64,000 bases of DNA from Caulobacter sp. (GTDB lineage: Bacteria; Pseudomonadota; Alphaproteobacteria; Caulobacterales; Caulobacteraceae): assembly GCA_019636175.1 (NCBI GenBank), contig JAHBYC010000003.1, positions 62,001 through 126,000 on the forward strand, read 5' to 3'. The notes beneath the pieces were generated by a model. That model was not told the DNA's origin and ran no database searches. It was given only the letters and a program-made list of their open reading frames with translations. This document shows, piece by piece, positions 8,404-18,081 of this stretch. The position numbers and the translations under genes were made by a program. Position 1 is the first letter of the stretch; each line of letters opens with the position of its first letter.

Positions 8404-10647
8404 ATGAGCGACAGCCAGTCCGCTACTGACGCGCCGGCAGACGAGCCTGAGCAAGGCCCGGCGCGGCGGCGTATTCTGGAATCGCGCTACCTGCTTGCCG
8501 GCGCTTTCGCCCTTTCAACCGGCCTGACCGGCCTGGGCGCGTTTCTGGCCACGTCTCCGCCCAGCGGCGAGCTCGTCGGACCGGCCAGCCGAACGGTTCT
8601 GGCCGTGCTGGGTGTCAATCTGGTCCTCATTCTCGGCATCGCGGTTCTGATCGGGCGGCGGGTGCGGCAGGTCATCAATCAGGGCTCCGGGGATGCCGGA
8701 GCCAGGCTGCACCGTCGCTTTCTGCTGCTGTTCGCCCTCGCCGCCGTGGCGCCGGCCCTGGTCGTCGCCCTGTTCTCGGGCGCCCTGGTCACCCAGGGGG
8801 TCGAGACCTGGTTCAGCCAGCGGGTGCGAACCGTCGTCGAAAAGTCCGGCGACGTGGCCCGCTCCTACGTCGCAGAACAGAGTCGGGCCATTCGCTCCGA
8901 CATGACGCTGATGGCCGGGGACCTCAATGAGGCCGCGCCCTTCATCAAGACCCGCCCCATGGCGTTTGGCCACTTCATGGCCACCCAGGCCTCCTATCGC
9001 GGGTTTTCGGCGGCCTACATCCTCGACCGTGACGGCCGCATTCTCTCCCGCGCGGAGGCGGAGGACCCGCCGACCTTCCTGGCCCCGCCCGCGTCCAGCT
9101 ATCAGATCGCCGAGGAGGAAATCTCCCTGCGGCCCTTCGAGTCGACGGACCTGTTCCGCGCGCTCTACAGGCTGAAGGGCTTCGAAGACGGCGCCTATCT
9201 CTACGTCGTCCGACCGGTCGACCCGGGCATTCTGGCGCACCTGCGCGAGACCGAGGCCTCACTGATCGCCTATCGTGACGCCGCCAAGCGGCGCGGCATG
9301 GTCCAGGCGGTGTTCGCCCTGAGCTACCTCGAGACCGCCCTGCTGGTGCTTATTGCCGCCATCTGGCTGGCCATCACCGTCGCCAATCAGATCGCCATCC
9401 CGATCGCGCGGGTCGTCCAGGCGGCCGGGCAGGTGGCCTCTGGCCATCTGAACGCCCGGGTGGAAATCGGCAATGAACCTGAAGATATCGCCGTTTTGTC
9501 ACGCGCTTTCAACAGTATGGCCGGTGATCTTCAAGCTCAGCAGACGGCCTTGACCGTGGCCAGTCTCGACGCCGAGTCCCGGCGCATGTTCATCGAGACC
9601 GTGCTGCTCGGCGTCAGCGCCGGCGTTCTGGGCGTCAATGCGGACGGAACCATTTCGGCGGCCAACCGCCAGGCCGCCCGGCTGCTGCATCTCGACGGCG
9701 AGGGCGTCCAGGGACGCAAGCTGACCGAAGTCGCGCCGGAGCTCGGCCAGGTCTGGGCCAGCGCCCTTGAGACCCGCATCGAGGCCGAGACAGAGGTCGA
9801 TGTGGTGCGGGGCGATGAAACCCTGCGGCTGCGAGTGAGGGCCGGGATCGCGGGCGACGACGGCGTGGTGCTGACCTTCGACGACATCACCCGTCTGGTG
9901 ACCGCCCAGCGCAACGCCGCCTGGAAGGACGTCGCCCGCCGCATCGCCCACGAAATCAAGAACCCCCTGACCCCGATCCAGCTGTCGGCCGAACGCTTGC
10001 GCCGCAAGTACCGCAGCGAGATCGCCACGGACCTGGAAACCTTCGACCGCTGCACCGACACCATCATCCGACAGGTCGGCGACATTGGACGGATGGTCGA
10101 TGAGTTCAGCGCCTTCGCCCGCATGCCGACCCCGAAATTCGGCGCCCACGACCCGGCCGAACTCCTGCGCCAGGCGGTCTTCGCCCAACGGGTGGCCAGT
10201 CCGGACATCGCGGTGGAGATGGGGCCGCCGCCGGAAGGGCTGGTGCTGACCTGCGACGACCGCATGCTGGCCCAGGCCCTGGCCAATGTGCTGAAGAATG
10301 CCGCCGAGGCCATCAGCGGCCGGGGCGGCGGCGACAAGGGCCGTATTCTGGCCAATCTGGTCGCCGATGAGCACGGGCTCTGTTTTGTCATCGAGGACAA
10401 TGGAGTCGGCCTGCCCAGCCGCGATCGCGACCGGCTGACCGAACCCTATGTCACCACCCGGGAGAAGGGCACGGGCCTGGGTCTGGCGATCGTCAAACGC
10501 ATTCTCGAAGAGCATGGCGGCGAGTTGCTGCTGTCCGACGCGACGACCCTCAGCGGGGCGCGCGTGACATTGAAGTTCCCGCCGGTGGCGGCCGCGAAAT
10601 CGGCCCCGGCGGCCAAGAAGAGTCGAAAGGTGACCAATGGCGTCTGA
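8404..10647 (+). CDS. ntrY: Membrane sensor histidine kinase NtrY
   Basis: A 747-residue inner-membrane kinase, partner of NtrX. Hydrophobic segments near residues 30-52, 65-88, 105-128 and 303-325 bracket a periplasmic region of about 175 residues. A HAMP linker (about 325-380), a PAS-like region (about 395-490), the H-box [20 protein letters not shown] with H516 and a HATPase domain (NVLKNAAEAISG, DNGVGLP, GTGLGLAIV) follow. The family senses signals linked to nitrogen, redox or envelope state in alphaproteobacteria. The 3' end overlaps ntrX by 11 bases. Confidence 0.95.
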   Translation: MSDSQSATDAPADEPEQGPARRRILESRYLLAGAFALSTGLTGLGAFLATSPPSGELVGPASRTVLAVLGVNLVLILGIAVLIGRRVRQVINQGSGDAGARLHRRFLLLFALAAVAPALVVALFSGALVTQGVETWFSQRVRTVVEKSGDVARSYVAEQSRAIRSDMTLMAGDLNEAAPFIKTRPMAFGHFMATQASYRGFSAAYILDRDGRILSRAEAEDPPTFLAPPASSYQIAEEEISLRPFESTDLFRALYRLKGFEDGAYLYVVRPVDPGILAHLRETEASLIAYRDAAKRRGMVQAVFALSYLETALLVLIAAIWLAITVANQIAIPIARVVQAAGQVASGHLNARVEIGNEPEDIAVLSRAFNSMAGDLQAQQTALTVASLDAESRRMFIETVLLGVSAGVLGVNADGTISAANRQAARLLHLDGEGVQGRKLTEVAPELGQVWASALETRIEAETEVDVVRGDETLRLRVRAGIAGDDGVVLTFDDITRLVTAQRNAAWKDVARRIAHEIKNPLTPIQLSAERLRRKYRSEIATDLETFDRCTDTIIRQVGDIGRMVDEFSAFARMPTPKFGAHDPAELLRQAVFAQRVASPDIAVEMGPPPEGLVLTCDDRMLAQALANVLKNAAEAISGRGGGDKGRILANLVADEHGLCFVIEDNGVGLPSRDRDRLTEPYVTTREKGTGLGLAIVKRILEEHGGELLLSDATTLSGARVTLKFPPVAAAKSAPAAKKSRKVTNGV

Positions 10648-12028
10648 CGTTCTTGTGGTCGATGACGAGGCCGACATCCGTGATCTGGTGGCCGGCATCC
10701 TCAGCGATGAGGGTCATTCCGTGCGCACCGCCGCCGACGCCGAACAGGCGTTGACGGCCATCGGGGCCCGCAAGCCGGCCTTGCTGGTGCTCGACATCTG
10801 GATGCAGGGCGGCGGCATGGACGGCCTCGAACTGCTCGACATGGTTAAGGAACTGGATCCGGACCTGCCGGTCATCATGATCAGCGGCCACGGCAACATC
10901 GAGACCGCCGTCAGCGCCATCAAGCGCGGCGCCTACGAGTTTCTCGAAAAGCCGTTCAAGTCCGATCGTCTGCTGATGGTGGTCGAGCGGGCCCTGGAAT
11001 CGGCCAGCCTCAAGCGCGAGAACCGCCGCCTGCGCGCCCAGAGCCTGACCCCGGACGGTCTGATCGGAAAATCGAGCGCCGCCCAGGGTCTGAGGCAGAT
11101 GATCGCCAAGGTCGCCCCGGCCAACAGCCGGGTGCTGATCGCCGGCCCGCAGGGGTCGGGCAAGGAGATGGTGGCGCGCCTGATCCACAGCGCCAGCCCG
11201 CGCAGCAAGGCCGCCTTCGTGCCGCTGAGCGCCGCCGGCATGGCGCCGGAGCGGATGGACCTGGAGCTGTTCGGCGAGGAAGGGGAGGGTGGCCGCCCAC
11301 GAAAGATCGGGGTGTTCGAGCATGCCCATGGCGGCACCCTCTATCTCGACGAGGTCGCCGAGATGCCGCGCGAGACCCAGAGCCGCATCCTGCGTGTCCT
11401 GGTCGAGCAACGCTTCCGCCGGGTTGGCGGCGACACCGATGTTCAGGTCGATGTCCGGGTCATCTCCTCATCGTCGCGCGATCTGAAGGAGGAGATCGCC
11501 TCCGGGCGATTCCGCGAGGATCTCTATCACCGGCTCAACGTCGTACCGATCCGGGTGCCGGGGCTTGCCGAGCGCCGCGACGACGTCCCTGAACTGATCG
11601 AGTACTTCATCGACCGGATCGCCGAGACCACCAATCTGCCTCGCCGCCGGCTGGCCCCGGACGCCCTGGCGACCCTGCAGGTCCATGACTGGCCCGGCAA
11701 CGTCCGTCAGCTGCGCAACAACGTCGAGAGGATGCTGATCCTGGCGTCGGGCGATCCGGCGGAGGAGATCACCGCCGAGATGCTGCCCGCGGAGGTCTCG
11801 GCGGCCGGACAGGCCGGCACGATCGGTCCCGAACGGATCATCGCCCTGCCGCTGCGCGAGGCGAGGGAACTGTTCGAGCGCGAATACCTCAATGCCCAGA
11901 TCCTGCGGTTTGGCGGCAATATCAGCCGCACGGCCGCTTTCATCGGCATGGAACGCTCGGCCCTTCATCGCAAGCTCAAGTCCCTGGGCCTGACCAGCAG
12001 CCGGGCGACCGAGGAAGAGGACGTCTGA
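10637..12028 (+). CDS. ntrX: Response regulator NtrX
   Basis: A 463-residue regulator: receiver with D53 and EKPF (104-107), AAA+ domain with Walker A GPQGSGKE (170-177) and Walker B TLYLDEVAEM (234-243), and a C-terminal Fis-like HTH (GGNISRTAAFIGMERSAL, 426-443). As in other alphaproteobacterial NtrX proteins the GAFTGA sigma-54 loop is absent; after ELFG the sequence is EEGEGGRPRKIGVFEHA (214-230). It overlaps the ntrY end by 11 bases, and its stop shares a base with the next start (TGATG). Confidence 0.95.
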   Translation: MASDVLVVDDEADIRDLVAGILSDEGHSVRTAADAEQALTAIGARKPALLVLDIWMQGGGMDGLELLDMVKELDPDLPVIMISGHGNIETAVSAIKRGAYEFLEKPFKSDRLLMVVERALESASLKRENRRLRAQSLTPDGLIGKSSAAQGLRQMIAKVAPANSRVLIAGPQGSGKEMVARLIHSASPRSKAAFVPLSAAGMAPERMDLELFGEEGEGGRPRKIGVFEHAHGGTLYLDEVAEMPRETQSRILRVLVEQRFRRVGGDTDVQVDVRVISSSSRDLKEEIASGRFREDLYHRLNVVPIRVPGLAERRDDVPELIEYFIDRIAETTNLPRRRLAPDALATLQVHDWPGNVRQLRNNVERMLILASGDPAEEITAEMLPAEVSAAGQAGTIGPERIIALPLREARELFEREYLNAQILRFGGNISRTAAFIGMERSALHRKLKSLGLTSSRATEEEDV

Positions 12029-12891
12029 TGTCGCGGCAGGCCTATGTGAACGGGCGGTTCGTGCCCCATGGCGAAGCGGTGGTCCACATCGAGGATCGCG
12101 GCTATCAGCTCGCTGACGGGGTCTATGAGGTCTGGGCGGTCATGGGCGGGCGGCTGTCCGACGCCGAAGGGCACTTCGCGCGCCTGGAACGCAGTCTGGG
12201 CGAACTGAAGATTCCCATGCCGATGGGCCGCAAGGCGCTGGAGCTGGTGCTGAAAGACACCCTGCGCCGCAACCGGGTCAGGGAAGGGCTGCTGTATCTG
12301 CAGGTCACCCGCGGCGTCGCCCGCCGCGACCACGCCTTTCCCACGACGCCGGTTCCGCCCAGCCTGATCATCACCGCAAAGCCGCTGGACCGTCAGGCCA
12401 CCAACGCCAAGGCGGAAGCCGGTGTGGGGGTCATCACCCTGCCCGAGAACCGCTGGGGCCGTTGCGACATCAAGACCATCGGCCTGCTGCCCAATGTCCT
12501 GGCAAAACAGGCGGCGCGGGAGCAGGGCGCCGCGGAGGCCTGGTTCATCGACGCTGACGGGCTGGTGACCGAGGGCGCCTCGTCCAACGCCTGGATTCTG
12601 GATCGCGACGGCGTGCTGCGAACCCGTGATACCGGGGCCAATATCCTGCGCGGCATTACGCGCCACAGCCTGCTGGAGGTCATCGCGGCCGCCGGTCTCA
12701 AGGTCGAGGAGCGTCCCTTTACCCCTGCCGAAGCGATGGAGGCGCGCGAGGCCTTCATCACCGGCGCCGGAACTCTGGTCACTCCTGTGACATCCATCGA
12801 CGGCCGACCGGTCGGAAACGGGCATCCGGGAGAGATGGCGCTCCGGCTTCGCGATCTCTATATCCAGCACGCCCGGAAGGCAGGCATCTGA
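12028..12891 (+). CDS. dat: D-amino-acid transaminase (class IV PLP aminotransferase)
   Basis: A 287-residue fold-type IV PLP enzyme that likely interconverts D-alanine and D-glutamate for peptidoglycan synthesis. The start (YVNGRFVPHGEAVVHIEDRG, residues 6-25), RWGRCDIKTIGLLPN with the probable PLP lysine K149, and the TEGASSNAWIL block (about 185) are typical of D-amino-acid and branched-chain aminotransferases. The position between ntrX and hfq is common in Caulobacter relatives. D-amino-acid rather than branched-chain specificity is inferred from overall resemblance. It is translationally coupled to ntrX by TGATG. Confidence 0.85.
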   Translation: MSRQAYVNGRFVPHGEAVVHIEDRGYQLADGVYEVWAVMGGRLSDAEGHFARLERSLGELKIPMPMGRKALELVLKDTLRRNRVREGLLYLQVTRGVARRDHAFPTTPVPPSLIITAKPLDRQATNAKAEAGVGVITLPENRWGRCDIKTIGLLPNVLAKQAAREQGAAEAWFIDADGLVTEGASSNAWILDRDGVLRTRDTGANILRGITRHSLLEVIAAAGLKVEERPFTPAEAMEAREAFITGAGTLVTPVTSIDGRPVGNGHPGEMALRLRDLYIQHARKAGI

Positions 12892-12910
12892 CAGCATGCA
12901 GCCCGGGCGG

Positions 12911-12938
12911 CGGTCGCGACGTTGTAGCGTCGGGACCG
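12911..12938 (+). other. Hairpin between dat and hfq
   Basis: CGGTC-G-CGACG at 12911-12921 pairs with CGTCG-G-GACCG at 12928-12938 around a TTGTAG loop with one mismatch. No U-tract follows. It may be a weak terminator of the ntr operon or part of the hfq leader. A 10-base palindrome GGTTCGAACC (12974-12983) also lies upstream of hfq. Confidence 0.4.
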
Positions 12939-13002
12939 GCGTTCAAACTTCGTGTGTGAGCCGGCGATACGTCGGTTCGAACCAATCAAGAGGGATAACC
13001 CC

Positions 13003-13248
13003 GTGACAGAAAAAAAGCAGAACCTTCAGGACACCTTCCTCAACAGCGTGCGCAAGTCCAAGACGCCTTTGACCATCTTCCTGGTCAACGGAGTTAAGCT
13101 GCAGGGCGTGGTCAGCTGGTTCGATAACTTCTGCGTCCTGCTGCGTCGGGACGGTCAGAGCCAGCTGGTCTACAAGCACGCCATTTCCACCATCATGCCG
13201 GCCCAGCCCGTCCAGCTCTACGAGCCGGGTCCCGAGCAGGACGATTGA
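13003..13248 (+). CDS. hfq: RNA chaperone Hfq
   Basis: An 81-residue Sm-like protein that forms hexamers and pairs small RNAs with mRNAs. [20 protein letters not shown] (residues 6-25), [18 protein letters not shown] and the Sm2 motif YKHAIST are diagnostic. The GTG at 13003 is chosen because AAGAGGG (12988-12994) lies eight bases upstream and the protein then begins [10 protein letters not shown]; an upstream in-frame extension to 12952 is not conserved in the family. The stop overlaps the hflX TTG start. Confidence 0.97.
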   Translation: MTEKKQNLQDTFLNSVRKSKTPLTIFLVNGVKLQGVVSWFDNFCVLLRRDGQSQLVYKHAISTIMPAQPVQLYEPGPEQDD

Positions 13249-14561
13249 CCCAGAAAACCATCGACCACGCCGTTCCGGTCCAGCGGGCCCTGATCATCCA
13301 TCCGGTTCGATCGGGGCTGGCCCAGCCGCGTGATCCGCAGGCCCGTCTCGAGGAGGCGGTCGGCCTTGCGCTGGCGCTCGATCTCGAAATCGCCGAAACC
13401 CTGATCGCGCCCCTGCGCGGCAAGACCCCGGCCACCCTGTTCGGCAGCGGCAAGGTCGAGGAACTGCGTCTGCTGTGCGAGGTCGAGGAGATCGACGTCG
13501 TGGTCGTGGACGACCAGTTGACGCCGGTGCAGCAACGCAATCTCGAGAAGGCCTGGCGGGTCAAGGTGATCGACCGCACCGGCCTGATCCTGGAGATCTT
13601 CGCCCGGCGCGCCAGGACCCGGGAGGGCAAGCTGCAGGTCGAACTGGCCCGCCTGGCCTATGAGCGGTCGCGGCTGGTCCGCACCTGGACCCACCTGGAG
13701 CGGCAGAGCGGCGGGTTTGGCCGCACCGGCGGGCCCGGTGAAACCCAGATCGAGCTGGACCGCCGGGCGATTGCCGACCGGATCGTCAAGATGAAGAAGG
13801 AGCTGTCGGAGGTGCGCCGCACCCGCACCCTTCATCGCGCGGCCCGCCAGAAGGCGCCGTATCCGACTATCGCCCTGGTCGGCTACACCAACGCCGGCAA
13901 GTCGACCCTGTTCAATCGCCTGACCAACGCCGGGGTCCTGGCCCAGGACATGCTGTTCGCCACCCTGGACCCGACCCTGCGCACCGTGAAACTGCCCGGG
14001 GGCCGGCCGGCCATTCTCAGCGACACGGTGGGCTTCATCTCCGATCTGCCGCACGAACTGGTCGAGGCCTTCCGGGCCACGCTCGAGGAAGTGCAGGAGG
14101 CCAACGTCATCCTGCATGTGCGTGACATCGCCAGCGTCGACAGCGCGGCCCAGGCGAACGATGTCGAGACGGTCCTGGCGGAGATCGGCGTCGGCCGGGA
14201 CGATGAGGATCGCGTCCTGCTGGAAGTCTGGAACAAGATCGACCTCATCCCGGAGGACGAACGTCCCGACGTGGAGGGCGCCGCCCGCCGCGCCGGCGCC
14301 ATGACGGCCTCGGCGATCACCGGCGAGGGCTGTGAGGCCCTGCTGAACCATCTGGCCTTGCTGGTCGACGAGACGCCGGAGATCGACGTCACCCTGGATG
14401 TCGGGGCAGGGGAGGCGCTGGCCTGGCTCTATCGTCATGGCCGGGTCACCGACCGTCACGACACCGGTTCGGGCGAGATGATCATCCGGGCGCGCCTCGA
14501 CGGTCAGGCGTTGGGGCGTTTCGAGCGCCTGTTTCCGACCGCCCACGTCTCGGTCCCGTGA
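13245..14561 (+). CDS. hflX: Ribosome-associated GTPase HflX
   Basis: A 438-residue GTPase that binds and splits stalled ribosomes. The N-terminal HflX domain has the glycine-rich [20 protein letters not shown]; the G domain shows G1 GYTNAGKST (about 213-221), G3 DTVGF (about 259) and G4 NKID (about 329). The best start is TTG 13245, overlapping the hfq stop by four bases, giving [13 protein letters not shown]. The hfq-hflX pair is conserved across proteobacteria. The stop overlaps the next GTG by four bases. Confidence 0.95.
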   Translation: MTQKTIDHAVPVQRALIIHPVRSGLAQPRDPQARLEEAVGLALALDLEIAETLIAPLRGKTPATLFGSGKVEELRLLCEVEEIDVVVVDDQLTPVQQRNLEKAWRVKVIDRTGLILEIFARRARTREGKLQVELARLAYERSRLVRTWTHLERQSGGFGRTGGPGETQIELDRRAIADRIVKMKKELSEVRRTRTLHRAARQKAPYPTIALVGYTNAGKSTLFNRLTNAGVLAQDMLFATLDPTLRTVKLPGGRPAILSDTVGFISDLPHELVEAFRATLEEVQEANVILHVRDIASVDSAAQANDVETVLAEIGVGRDDEDRVLLEVWNKIDLIPEDERPDVEGAARRAGAMTASAITGEGCEALLNHLALLVDETPEIDVTLDVGAGEALAWLYRHGRVTDRHDTGSGEMIIRARLDGQALGRFERLFPTAHVSVP

Positions 14562-15103
14562 CAGCCGACATCGTCACCGCCCGCATGCGGCTCCGGCCGG
14601 TTACGCCGGCGGATGTCGAGGATCTGCATGCCCTCGAACTGGACCCCAGGGTCATGCGCTATCTCAGCGGCGGAGCGCCCACGCCCCGCGAAGTCCCGCC
14701 GGGCATGGTCACCCTCTACCGGATGCCGCGGGGAACGGAGGCGGATGTCTGGGCCGCGACCCGCAAGGAAGACGCTCGGTTCCTGGGATGGTTCGCGCTC
14801 GACGGCGAGGCCGGCGGGATCGGTCATCTCGGCTATCGCCTCAGGCACGAGGTCTGGGGACAGGGCTACGGCTTCGAGGGCGCGACGGCCCTGGTCGACC
14901 ACGGTTTCCGTCGACAGGGTCTGTCGGCTGTCAACGCCGACACCATGGCGGTGAATGTCGGCTCGCGGCGGATCATGGAAAAACTCGGCATGACCCTGCT
15001 GCGCTGCTACCGGGAGGCCTGCAACGACCCGATCCCGGGCAGCGAAGAGGGCGAGGTCGAATACGGCGTCACCCGCGAGACGTGGCTGGCGAGGACCGTC
15101 TGA
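14558..15103 (+). CDS. GNAT family N-acetyltransferase (RimJ/RimL type)
   Basis: A 181-residue acetyltransferase. [20 protein letters not shown] near the N-terminus, [18 protein letters not shown] (acetyl-CoA site, about 93-110) and the [13 protein letters not shown] block near residue 135 are typical of GNAT proteins that acetylate protein N-termini or small molecules. It starts with GTG overlapping the hflX stop, so it is the last gene of the hfq-hflX transcript. It is convergent with mazG. Substrate unknown. Confidence 0.88.
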   Translation: MTADIVTARMRLRPVTPADVEDLHALELDPRVMRYLSGGAPTPREVPPGMVTLYRMPRGTEADVWAATRKEDARFLGWFALDGEAGGIGHLGYRLRHEVWGQGYGFEGATALVDHGFRRQGLSAVNADTMAVNVGSRRIMEKLGMTLLRCYREACNDPIPGSEEGEVEYGVTRETWLARTV

Positions 15104-15118
15104 TCCGTCGGTAGAAGA

Positions 15119-15943
15119 TCAGCCCTTCTCGGCCGCCTTGGCGGCGTTCCACAGACCATCCATTTCCGCCAGATCAGACTGGTCGGGCGTGCGGCCACCC
15201 TCGGCCAGCCTGTCCTCGATGTAGCCGAAGCGGCGGATGAACTTGGCGTTGGCGGCCCTCAGGGCGTCTTCCGGCTCGACATCCAGCTTGCGGGCCAGAT
15301 TGGCCACCACGAACAGCAGATCGCCCAGTTCCTCACGCATCTTCACCTGGTCGCCGGCGTCGATCTCGACCTGAAGCTCGTCGAGTTCCTCATGCAGCTT
15401 GGCGATGACTTCGGCCGGCGTCGGCCAGTCGAAGCCGACCCGGGCCGCCCGTTTGGTCAGCTTCACCGCCCGGGTCAGGGCGGGCAACCCGACCGGCACA
15501 TCTGCCAGGACTCCCGTCTTGGCCTTCTTGGCCCGCTCCCTGGCCTTCATCACCTCCCAGGCCGCGACCTGCTCTCCGGAGGACCGTTCGCCGGCGTCGC
15601 CGAACACATGGGGATGGCGGCGGATCATCTTGTCGACAATGGCCTCGGCTACATCATCGAAAGCAAACGCGCCCGCCTCTTCGGCCATCCGGCTGTGGAA
15701 GACGACCTGGAACAACAGGTCCCCAAGTTCCTCTCTCAGGTCCTTCAGATCGCCGCGTTCGATGGCGTCGGCGACCTCATAGGCCTCCTCGACGGTGTAG
15801 GGCGCGATGGTGGCGAAGGTCTGCTCAAGGTCCCAGGCGCAACCGCCTTGCGGGTCGCGCAGCCGGGCCATGATGGCGCGGAGACGGTCGATCGGCGCGC
15901 CCGCTGTCAAGGTCTCGTCATTCGGCGGGGGAGGAGAGGACAT
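15119..15943 (-). CDS. mazG: Nucleoside triphosphate pyrophosphohydrolase MazG
   Basis: A 274-residue two-repeat MazG that hydrolyses nucleoside triphosphates to monophosphates and pyrophosphate, cleaning damaged nucleotides. Repeat one has CAWDLEQTFATIAPYTVEEAYE and EELGDLLFQVVFH; repeat two has KLHEELDELQVEI and REELGDLLFVVANLARKL, each with the EExxE and ExxD metal-binding helices. The ATG at 15943 (MSSPPPPNDE) gives the family length; in-frame extensions to 15964 or 16006 are possible. The start lies inside the 3' end of the upstream transporter gene (26-base overlap), so the two are coupled. Confidence 0.93.
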   Translation of the reverse strand: MSSPPPPNDETLTAGAPIDRLRAIMARLRDPQGGCAWDLEQTFATIAPYTVEEAYEVADAIERGDLKDLREELGDLLFQVVFHSRMAEEAGAFAFDDVAEAIVDKMIRRHPHVFGDAGERSSGEQVAAWEVMKARERAKKAKTGVLADVPVGLPALTRAVKLTKRAARVGFDWPTPAEVIAKLHEELDELQVEIDAGDQVKMREELGDLLFVVANLARKLDVEPEDALRAANAKFIRRFGYIEDRLAEGGRTPDQSDLAEMDGLWNAAKAAEKG

Positions 15944-17327
15944 CAGGGGAAACGGCGACCACATCTTCAGGCTGGGGCGGAGGCCCGGCGGCGTCACGCT
16001 CGCCAAGCTGACGAAGAATCTCGTCGTGCTTCTGCTCTGTCAGGGGGTAGCCGATCATACAGGCCGCCGCCAGCAACCCGATGAGGCCGGGGGCGAAGGC
16101 GTACATCGCGTTGAGACCCATCATCGAGGCCTCGCTGCTGGCCGCCGCATCATGACCGTTGAATCCAAGGGCGCCGAGCAGGATCAGACTGACCGAGGCC
16201 AGGGCCGAGCCGATCTTCACCGTGCCCGTGAGGATGGCGTAGAGCAGACCGGTGCGATCATGCCCTGAAGCCAGGCGCTCCTCATCGCTGTAGTCGGCCA
16301 TCATCGAGCGCAGCAGCAGCGCGCCGGCCGAATAGGGAATGCCCGCGGCAATGAGGAAGGGCGCGGCCAGCCAGAAATTACCGGAGGGCAGGGTGACCAC
16401 GGCGAACTGCACGATTGCATAGACGATGCATGCGGCGATCAGGGCCCGCGACTTGCCGACCCTCTTGGCCAGTCGGGTCCAGATCATCGCCCCGAAGATG
16501 GCGGCGACAAAATAGATCAGGAGCAGGGCCGAGGATTCCACGAAGGTGAACTGCTTCACCCGCATGAAGAAGAAGAAGAACAGCGTGCCGGCGATGCCGG
16601 GGGCAAGCCCGGTCAACAGATCGGCCGCCAGGATGCGCACGACGGTGGGTCGGCGGATCAGGCGGAAATAGTCACCGAGGGTCGCGTTTGTGTGCCCTGG
16701 CCCCGCGGGCACGGAAGCCTCCGGCACCCGCCATAGCGCCAGCAGGACCATCAGCGGCAGCAACAGGATGATGAACCAGCCCTGGCCGTGCAGGATATCC
16801 GTCGCCGAACTGCCCAGCTTGAACTGATCAAGAATGATCGGCATGGCCAGGATCATGATCATGCCGATGACATTGCCAGACTGCCAGAAGCCATAGATTC
16901 GCGATCGCTCGTGGTAGGCGTTCGACAGTTTCGCGGCCCAGCTGGTGTGGGACAGCACGGCGATCGAAAAGCCCAGATAGACCACCAGCAACCAGACCCA
17001 GAGGTAGAGGTTGGTTACGCCGGGTTTGGCCATGAACAGCATGTAGATGGCGAGGAGCAGGATCGGCGTGCTAATCGCCATCCAGCCCTTGAACCTGCCG
17101 AAGGACCAGCGCGTCCGGTCCAGAACCGTACCGAAGATGGGATCGAACAGGATATCGATGGCCCGGACACCGATGAACGCCAGGCCAACGGCGGCGACGT
17201 CGAGACCGAGCGTTTCCGAGTAGTAGTGGGGTATGGTGATGACCAGCGGCAGCCCGAAGGCCGCCAGCGGCAGGCAGGGGGCGGCAAAGGCCGCAAGAGT
17301 CCACGCAGATCGCCGGCCGTCAGCCAT
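15918..17327 (-). CDS. GPH-family sugar:cation symporter (MFS)
   Basis: A 469-residue inner-membrane transporter with about 12 hydrophobic segments. The pattern IDILFDPIFGTVLDRTRWSF (GxxxDRxRxxxGRFKGW, about residues 58-83) is the signature loop of the glycoside-pentoside-hexuronide family (MelB relatives), which move sugars or glycosides with Na+ or H+. A charged C-terminal tail ends PDVLSSPAE. No sugar-use gene lies nearby, so the substrate cannot be inferred. The 3' end overlaps the mazG start. Confidence 0.88.
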   Translation of the reverse strand: MADGRRSAWTLAAFAAPCLPLAAFGLPLVITIPHYYSETLGLDVAAVGLAFIGVRAIDILFDPIFGTVLDRTRWSFGRFKGWMAISTPILLLAIYMLFMAKPGVTNLYLWVWLLVVYLGFSIAVLSHTSWAAKLSNAYHERSRIYGFWQSGNVIGMIMILAMPIILDQFKLGSSATDILHGQGWFIILLLPLMVLLALWRVPEASVPAGPGHTNATLGDYFRLIRRPTVVRILAADLLTGLAPGIAGTLFFFFFMRVKQFTFVESSALLLIYFVAAIFGAMIWTRLAKRVGKSRALIAACIVYAIVQFAVVTLPSGNFWLAAPFLIAAGIPYSAGALLLRSMMADYSDEERLASGHDRTGLLYAILTGTVKIGSALASVSLILLGALGFNGHDAAASSEASMMGLNAMYAFAPGLIGLLAAACMIGYPLTEQKHDEILRQLGERDAAGPPPQPEDVVAVSPDVLSSPAE

Positions 17328-17440
17328 GTCGCCTCACTAACAAATCCGGCGTATGTGATCGCCGTTCAGACGATCACACTCTGTCCCGAAGGCGCTGGCA
17401 AGTGAATTGGCCGTCAGGTGGTCACGGCGAAGTGACCTGA

Positions 17441-17944
17441 TCAGGCGCCGGCGCCGCTGTAGTCCCGCGCCAGCCGGGCGGCGAAGCGGTCGATGGCCTG
17501 TTCGGCGTCACGCCAGGTCGATGCCGACCAGGCCCAGCGGATGTCGGTCTCATACCACCTGTAGGACACCGGATGGCGCACCCCATCGGCCGTCGTCACG
17601 GTTCCGGCCACCGCGGCGCCGCCGGCGCCGAAGCTTTCGTAGGACAGCCCGGGGGTGTCGGACATCTGCTTCATGGTTGGCCGATTGGCCACCACATCCT
17701 CAAGAACCAGCACGATTTCAGCGTCTTGCAGCGCCGGAACGCCGGAAACGCGCTTCTGAACCTCAAGCCTGAGGCCGTCGGCCAGCCGATCGATCTCGCG
17801 GCGGCCGTAGGTGTCGATCTTCTTGGTCAGCCCGGCGCCGTAGGTCACGGTCACCGTCGGTTCAGCGGCGGCTGCGGCCGTGGCCGATGCGGCGAAGGGC
17901 AGGGCGGTCACGGCGGCGATAGCCGTCAGGGTCGCGATACGCAT
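17441..17944 (-). CDS. Uncharacterised secreted protein
   Basis: A 167-residue protein with a signal peptide (MRIATLTAIAAVTALPFAASATAAAAA by composition, cut near residue 27). The mature part begins EPTVTVTYGAGL, has the motif YGRREIDRLADGLR and a C-terminal YRWYETDIRWAWSASTWRDA, with alternating strands and helices. I do not recognise a family. It is probably periplasmic. It is divergent from the HU-type gene and shares its 137-base promoter region; 113 bases separate it from the transporter downstream on the same strand. Confidence 0.75.
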   Translation of the reverse strand: MRIATLTAIAAVTALPFAASATAAAAAEPTVTVTYGAGLTKKIDTYGRREIDRLADGLRLEVQKRVSGVPALQDAEIVLVLEDVVANRPTMKQMSDTPGLSYESFGAGGAAVAGTVTTADGVRHPVSYRWYETDIRWAWSASTWRDAEQAIDRFAARLARDYSGAGA

Positions 17945-18081
17945 GGTCTCGTCCTCTCAGAAACGTCCCTCGACAGATAGATAGCGTATCGCTAGGGAAC
18001 CGCCACCTGCTGTTGACTAGTGACAGCGCTGCACAGCCTTGGCAGGGTCCATGGCTGATTCTGATTTACGGAGAGATTCCA
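17945..18081. promoter_or_regulatory. Divergent promoter region with palindrome, secreted protein / HU gene
   Basis: It contains the 13-base palindrome TAGCGTATCGCTA (17982-17994), a TTGACT (18013-18018) that could be a -35 for the HU gene, two GATTC (GANTC) sites at 18057-18061 and 18075-18079, and the HU ribosome site GGAGAG (18070-18075). Confidence 0.5.

Noticed and set aside
17441..17944. Assignment of the 167-residue secreted protein to DUF3016
   Set aside because: Length and export fit, but the expected conserved strands could not be identified, so it was left unnamed.
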